A model generated the notes under the pieces. The model was not told the DNA's origin, did not search any database, and saw only the letters and a program-made list of their open reading frames with translations. A stretch of 64,000 bases of DNA from Punica granatum (taxonomy: Eukaryota > Streptophyta > Magnoliopsida > Myrtales > Lythraceae), in NCBI RefSeq assembly GCF_007655135.1, contig NC_045132.1:15376001-15440000 (forward strand), written 5' to 3'. How positions within the stretch are numbered: the first letter of the stretch is position 1; every line of letters begins with the position of its first letter. Below are positions 58,171 to 64,000 of this stretch, one piece after another. The translations under genes were made by a program, and so were the position numbers.

Positions 58171-59138
58171 AATTTTCAAGGGGTAAATTACAAAAAAAAA
58201 AACTTAAATTTTGTAAAACGTTTCAGTTTTGTCCTAAATTTTACTTTGTAACAAAAAAAACACATGTTTTCATAATCTTATCAGATTTAACATCCGTTAC
58301 TATTCCGTTAAAATTTCCGTCTATTTGCCTACGTGAACTTTATGGGACCCACCAAATTTGTACATCATTTGATCATCTTCTTTTTTCTTTACAAAAATAA
58401 TCTAAGATTTCATCAAAGTCTCAGTTTTGTTCTATATTTTGATTTGTAATTTAAAAAAATACATGTCAGCACTTCGTTTTGGTTCACCGGCTCCAGGAGA
58501 GAACATCAATAGTATTCCTGACTACAACCCTGAAACTATTATAGAAGAAGACCTAGCAAACCCCGGGTTAATATTCATGGCCGGGTCAGCCATGTTAACC
58601 GGACAGCCCCGGGAGCGATGTATGGAGGATCGCAGCACGAGGAACATTCGAAATCGACAACCTAGCATGATCACAAGGAGGAGGGGCAAAATCGTCATTT
58701 CTGTCATCCATCAGTGGGAAGTAACCTGGCTATGAATAGTAACCTGGGGTTTGCTGGGTCTTCTTTTGTAATAGTTTCTAGGTTGGAGTCAAGAATACTG
58801 TTGATGTTCTCTCTTGGAGCTGGTTGACCAAAATGGGATGCTGACATGTATTTTTTTTAAATTACAAATCAAAATCTAGAACAAAACTGAGAATTTTATG
58901 AAAATTTAGGTTATTTTTGTAAAGAAAAGAGAAGATATCAAATGATGTGCAAATTTGGTGGGTCTCCTAAAGTCCACGCAAGCAAATAGACGGAAATCTT
59001 AACAGAATAGTAACGGACGTCAAATTTAAGACGATTATCAAAACATGTGTTTTTTTGTTACAAAGTAAAATTTAGGACAAAATTTAGACGTTTTACAAAT
59101 TTTAATTTTAATTTTTTTGTAATTTGCCCAATTTTCAA
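58171..59138. mobile_element. Foldback MULE, about 405-bp arms, perfect 9-bp TSD
   Basis: Element 58,180-59,129 (950 bp) starts GGGGTAAATTACAAAAAA and ends with the complement of GGGCAAATTACAAAAAAA. AATTTTCAA flanks both sides (58,171-58,179 and 59,130-59,138). The inverted arms run 58,180 to about 58,585 and about 58,722-59,129, nearly the whole element, with identity I judge at about 85 percent. The loop is about 135 bp. The 102-codon plus-strand frame in the middle crosses the arm/loop boundary and looks incidental. No transposase. Confidence 0.92.
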
Positions 59139-59986
59139 AGCAGGCATTTTCAGTGCTCCAAAGTACTCCTTCGTATTTTTGTATTTGAAAAACTTAAAGA
59201 GTAATATAATATAATTCACTGCCAATTCTATCTTTGTTAAACTATCTAATTGCTCAACAACTTTTACATAACTACAATCTGAAAGGTCTATTCTCACGAA
59301 CCTAGTTTTTTGCCTGCAATTCTACTCTTTAAATTTAAAGTTTATACTAGACAATTTATAAACTGCAAAATTTGCTTGGCATTGGAAACTTTTTTGGCCC
59401 CTACTTTGCATGTATTTCACGCTCTTTCGTTCCTCGAACTTGTAAGTTGGCAACCCTTTTTCTAATTTCATTCTCACCACGTTAAGCATCGGGCTCATCC
59501 ACCTCTTTTTCATCAAACTAATTATTCTCTTCCTTTATATTCATAAAATTCTCTTCATGAGAATATAATGATGGTAAGTAGATGGTAACCATGCAACATC
59601 TCATGTTGCAGCCATATTCATTTAAAAAGTTGGGATCCAAATTTTCTACAAATTCTAATCCTTGGATGCGAAATTTTGTAGCTCAGGTACTTCCCATGAA
59701 TTTTTAATTGGAAAAAAAATTACTGAAGTGGAAATTTATGATGAAAATGCTAGAAAATAAAAGTCAAAACTAAATCAAATAAAGAAAGGACCCATCGACA
59801 ATTCATCAATTAAGCATTAGAGGTATTAGTTAGGTGAATTTATAAATAGTGGAAGAGGAGACTGATGTAAGGACCCATCGACCATTCAATAATTCATCAT
59901 TTCAATACTCTTATGTTTACACTTACGTTGCACTTTACTTTTATTTACTGCATGTTTACAAGCCGTCTCACACTGGCTATCTATCC
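59139..59986. other. Intergenic
   Basis: AT-rich. A phrase 'aaggacccatcgac' occurs twice (59,787 and 59,870). No gene. Confidence 0.45.
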
Positions 59987-62900
59987 TGTTTGAATTTTAA
60001 CTTCTAATGCATTACACATTGTGCGGCCCGAATTTCGTCTCATCGAGACTTGCATACGCGCAACCGATCGCACGGTTTGGGAGTGTTCACCTTCCCGAGG
60101 ACGCGTGATGGACACGCGTGAGAAGGAGTCAGCACTACCTATTTACCACCCGAAAGTCGATGGCCGGTAAGATACTCGGGTCTAAGGGTATAGGGTACAC
60201 CTAGTCTGCTAAGGCAATGGTCGTGCAAAACCGGAGGTTCTGGATTCGGGAGTTCTGTTACGTGCCGGCCTATATCCTGCACGCCCTATCAGTACTTTGT
60301 TTGCCTAAGGCTTGCCATTTTTATTCATTTACCGCATGATTAGGTTGCACTAGCCTCACACGTTTTTACACCGTAAATTCGAAGAACCGATAGATTCGGG
60401 CTAAGAACCCTAGAGGAGAGTAGGTCTGCGCATCGAGGATTCGGTCCATTATCCTCGCTACGGTTCATTTGACCATGATGGTCGTTTCACCGTGCGCACT
60501 GAAACTGCAAAACATTGGGTTTACTCGTCCTTGGGTAAATAGATTGATTCGACCGGTTCAACACTCGGACCATTCACTCACCGATCGGGATCCTTACATG
60601 AATAAATGTACAAATAATCCTTACACTATTCTCTCAAATAATAACAAATAAATATATAAATTACAATTGTTGGATCCCGATTGGTTTGCATTCGGCTAAT
60701 ATTCCGCTCTGACTCACAATGAGATTTGAATAACCGAGAAATAAATTAAGGCAACGCAGGCTCAAAGGTGATCGGGTCCGATTGGACCGACTGATAGCAA
60801 GAGGATCGGTTGACCCTCGAGATGGTCGTGATACCTATCGAGCTCCCGGGTGATTGTTTAACCACAATTCATGCACTAAATCAGAGTCGTCCTCCGCTTG
60901 GACACTACTTGGAGTAAAGTGGTGACTCAGAGCTAGATCCCATGCCGTACTCCGGTTGTGCGCGCTCAATATGTATGGGCCGTTGGACCCCGTGCAAGAC
61001 GTATCCTATGGACTCGGGCTTGAACCGAGATGAAACAACAGAAAACAGACAAAAACAGATGAATACAAAGAAGTAATATATTAAAACGTATTGTGTACAT
61101 GATTAATCAATTATGGACAAAGGTTGTTTGGCAAACAATTTCTTAACCTAAACAGACGAGGCGGGCTCGCAAGAGGTGCTAATTCGGCTAAGGGTGTGTG
61201 GGTTTATTTTAAATTGTTATGTATTTTGACAATGTGTCTTTCACAGATTATGAAAAGAATGTTTTCATATAAAACCCGCAAGCTAAACCTTACTTGATAT
61301 TTGCCCGTGTTTGACCGAGTTGGATTTGAGATTCTTCTTCTTCTCTTTTTTAAAATTTTTTTTTTCGCATTTTGACCCGTTCTAAACACAAACTTAGGGA
61401 AATGGGGGCACGAAACACCACGAGGGTGTCAAGATCTCTACACATGACCCATGAGGGACCGGACAACCTTTCACAAGCCGTCCTCGCTCGTGCCTCTAAT
61501 CCGATTTCCTAAAGGCCCGAATCTACACTAGGGTGACAAAAATATACAGACATAAAAGGAAGGGTGTGCGAATGATAATTGCACCTTGACAAGTGCCCGC
61601 CCCTTTCCTTATTCAGTATTTTTCAGTCATCCTAATGCCTAGGGTGTCGGCTGATCAATAATCGGTGGTCATACCCTTAAACCGATAAAAGAAAAAAAAA
61701 TGTGTGTGTATGAAAAATCAAGACCACGTGACACGGACTATCGAAAGTCGGTAGTCGGTATCGACCGTTCCCTCGAATCCACCGGGGTTGTAAGGACTCT
61801 AAAGAGCTGAGAAACCGGTCCCTCCGTCCGGAAGTGGTCTAAAAAGGACTTGTGCACCCCGACTTGAAATGCCTCAAATCGGGCCCCAACTCAAGTCAAG
61901 ATATACGAGTACTCCTTAGATATCCATGCTACGCATGACACGTGTCTTGGTGCTTTTGAAATTGTGAGTTTTAAAAGGGTATGGCCAACAGTTCTTGAAC
62001 CGTCAACGCGATTACAAATTATTGGCCGATTTGTGCAATTTATTAAAAGGCCAAGTGATTTATTTAGCCAAGTGAAACGTCTCGATTACCCCGTGCGTGG
62101 AATTATTAAATTAATTAAAATTTGTCGAATGCTTTAAATTTGTGGGTTTTGAGCCGTTGGGTCTGCCATTGGTAGACCATCCGATAAAAGCCCTAATTCC
62201 ATACCATCTTGAAATTAAATCCAATTTTAAATCGACTTTACGTGATTAATTCGGTTTGTGTGGGGCTTTGATAAAAAGTGCTTTCAAACACTCCAACATA
62301 CAAACATGAGCACAACAAAATTTAATTTGCCAGTTTTACGCTCAAGTGATCAATTAAATCGGTTTTGGTGTGTTTAATCGATTTTATACCTTTAAAGCCA
62401 AGTGAGCAAGAAATTAATTCGTGTGGATTCATTTCCATTTCATACAATCGATTTTAAGTCTGATCGTTTAAACATTCAAGTTCGTGCTTGCATCGGTGTT
62501 ACTTCATTACGTGTTCCGGTTTTAAAGAGTCGACTTGGATTACAAGCCGGTTCGTGCTTTTTCAATCGAGACAACAATTTCATGACATCATCGTGATCAT
62601 CGAATTAATCAGCAAAGGGAGCCCTAGGCATGCCACTAAGTTCGGGATTTTATACCTCTCTCAAGTTAGGGTTGAGAGAAGGTCGTGTAGCTTCAAATCA
62701 TCCATGGACCGAGCCTCGATTAAAACTCGAACTAAGACCGGAGCGGGCTGTCTACGGGCACCACAGCGGCCAGGAGAAGGGCGGCTGAATCAGCACAGCG
62801 AGCTTGGAGAAACCAAACGGTGGCAGCAAGCGACGAGGCAACGGCTACAACGAGCTTGAGTTTGCGGAGGGGATTCGAGCAGCAGCTGCATTAGCGCGAG

Positions 62901-63960
62901 AGGGGCTCGATGACACTGAGGCACAGCAACGGATAGCAGCAACGAGGAGGAGCTCAAGGCAGCGAAACCTGAACCTGCACGAGGAAGGGAAAAGAACAAC
63001 CAAACAACAGAGAAAGGGGAAACCGGGAGGACAGTAGCAAAACGGCAAGGAAGTTGAGACTTAGCTTAGCTCAGATTTTGGCGGAAGCTCGAGGAGGAGC
63101 ATTGGCAGCGACAAATGAGCCGAGGACCTCGATGGGACGCACCGAAGCAGCGTGACAGCAAAAGGAAGATCAGCAGCAGTTCGGTGGGAGCTTCAAATTG
63201 GGGCAACCTTAGGGGAAATGACACACCACGGTTGTAACTTGGGAAAAGGGGGGCAGCAAGCAGGAGGTGGACGTGGAGAAGAGTACAAAGAACCGTGATG
63301 GAGATTGGAAGGGGTTTGTGAAGGGAACAGGAAGGCTGTGAAGCTGGTGGATGTGGTAACAGAGGATGGTGAAGGTGCATGGGCTGATCCTTTTGCTGTG
63401 GTGATCTGTGGGTCTGTCAAGAAGGGACCGTGAGTAAAGAGAGAGGGAATGAGCTGGTAGAGAGAGAGAGAGAGAGTGTTCGGTTCAGTTTGTTGTCTGG
63501 TCTTTTTCCAGACAGAGGGCATGGAATGGATGATGATGATCGGTTGAAGCAGCCCAGGAAGCACCGAAAATGGAAGTCTCCCCTGTAACCAAGAGAGACA
63601 GCCAATGAGAAAGAGAGAGCCTCCTCCTGAGAGTCGGGTCTGTCCTCAACTGAGGAGGCCGCTGAGGATGGCTTGCTGTTCATTGCAGCCTCGTGTGGTT
63701 GCCGGTTTCAAAAAGAAAAGGAAAAGGAAAGAAAGAAAAGAAAAAGAAAGAAAAAGGGAGTACGTCAACTTGCCTCAAGAAGAAAAAAAGAAGAAGAAAC
63801 CGAAGTAAAGCCAGTCAACCGAGAAAGTCTCCCTCTGTTCTCTTTTTATTTTTTTATTTTTTTATTTACTCGTACAAGCGTCTTCGGATAAAATTTGATT
63901 TCTTGAGATCCATTGACATTTTTGGAAAGAAAATTTCGAAATCATGAAATTCGAGAAATA
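59987..63960. other. GC-richer repeat-like region, possible long LTR-element segment
   Basis: Composition changes sharply. Phrases such as ACGCGTGAGAAGGAGTCAGC (60,114) and CGATGGCCGGTAAGATACTC (60,160) resemble what I remember of terminal parts of large Tat/Ogre-like Gypsy elements; this is recollection, not a match. On the minus strand a CT-rich stretch (63,700-62,700) precedes TATAAAATC at about 62,653, promoter-like. No gag-pol motif, primer-binding site or second LTR is visible. The many short frames at 62,488-63,947 are compositional, since they overlap on both strands. Confidence 0.3.
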
Positions 63961-64000
63961 ATCGACTCTGGAAGAATTTCAATTTATATCAATGGAGACC

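Noticed and set aside
58427..58735. 102-codon frame in the foldback element
   Set aside because: Crosses the arm/loop boundary, and the inverse arm has stops; no conserved motif.
62488..63947. Many short frames, Arg/Lys- or Pro/Ser-rich
   Set aside because: They overlap on both strands and follow the local GA/CT composition; no splice structure.

Overview
This is a plant nuclear window, almost certainly from a eudicot. The evidence is GT-AG introns, a plant ALKBH10B-type gene, an ATL RING-H2 relic, an F-box/LRR relic, tRNA-iMet-primed LTR retrotransposons, and long AT-rich intergenic DNA full of small transposons. I cannot name the species. Only two host genes look intact, ALKBH10B and a BSD-domain gene, and they lie tail to tail at 38.6-47.4 kb.

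Layout. 1-0.5 kb: a broken ATL RING-H2 ubiquitin-ligase gene on the minus strand, cut by the window edge. 0.5-9.9 kb: intergenic DNA with a MULE-end fragment, a CT/AT microsatellite, a possible orphan exon, a diverged minisatellite and a small hAT element with a perfect 8-bp target duplication. 9.97-15.3 kb: a complete Ty1/Copia retrotransposon (minus strand, 5-bp TSD) whose polyprotein frame holds six nonsense codons and no frameshift. 15.3-38 kb: AT-rich DNA with a CACTA-like end, a MULE with 9-bp TSD (20.1-21.1 kb), a hAT element carrying an arabinogalactan-protein-like ORF (22.75-23.71 kb), a MULE-like element with a MITE in one arm (25.2-26.6 kb), an RNase H relic, another inverted-repeat element (32.9-33.7 kb) and a three-copy tandem repeat (34.8-35.9 kb).

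38.6-44.6 kb: ALKBH10B-type RNA demethylase gene, seven coding exons, a 3.5-kb first intron and a probable GC-AG second intron. 46.0-47.4 kb: intronless BSD-domain gene. 47.6-51.5 kb: nested transposons. An outer hAT-like element (48,463-51,165) contains a second copy of the AGP-bearing hAT family, this one without the AGP insert, and a 1.5-kb miniature LTR retrotransposon. Two related MITEs lie on either side. 51.6-59.1 kb: MULE end, MITE, F-box/LRR pseudogene, a second miniature LTR element with a duplicated border, an unassigned coding relic, two tRNA-derived SINEs with target duplications, and a 950-bp foldback MULE with a perfect 9-bp TSD. 59.9-64 kb: GC-richer repeat-like sequence, possibly part of a long LTR element.

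The two intact genes have no evident joint pathway. The most unusual structure is the 22.75-23.71 kb hAT element: the related copy at 48.74-49.39 kb in this window shows the element without the host-like insert, so the capture or loss can be placed to within a few bases. All family assignments are from reading motifs; no database search was run.
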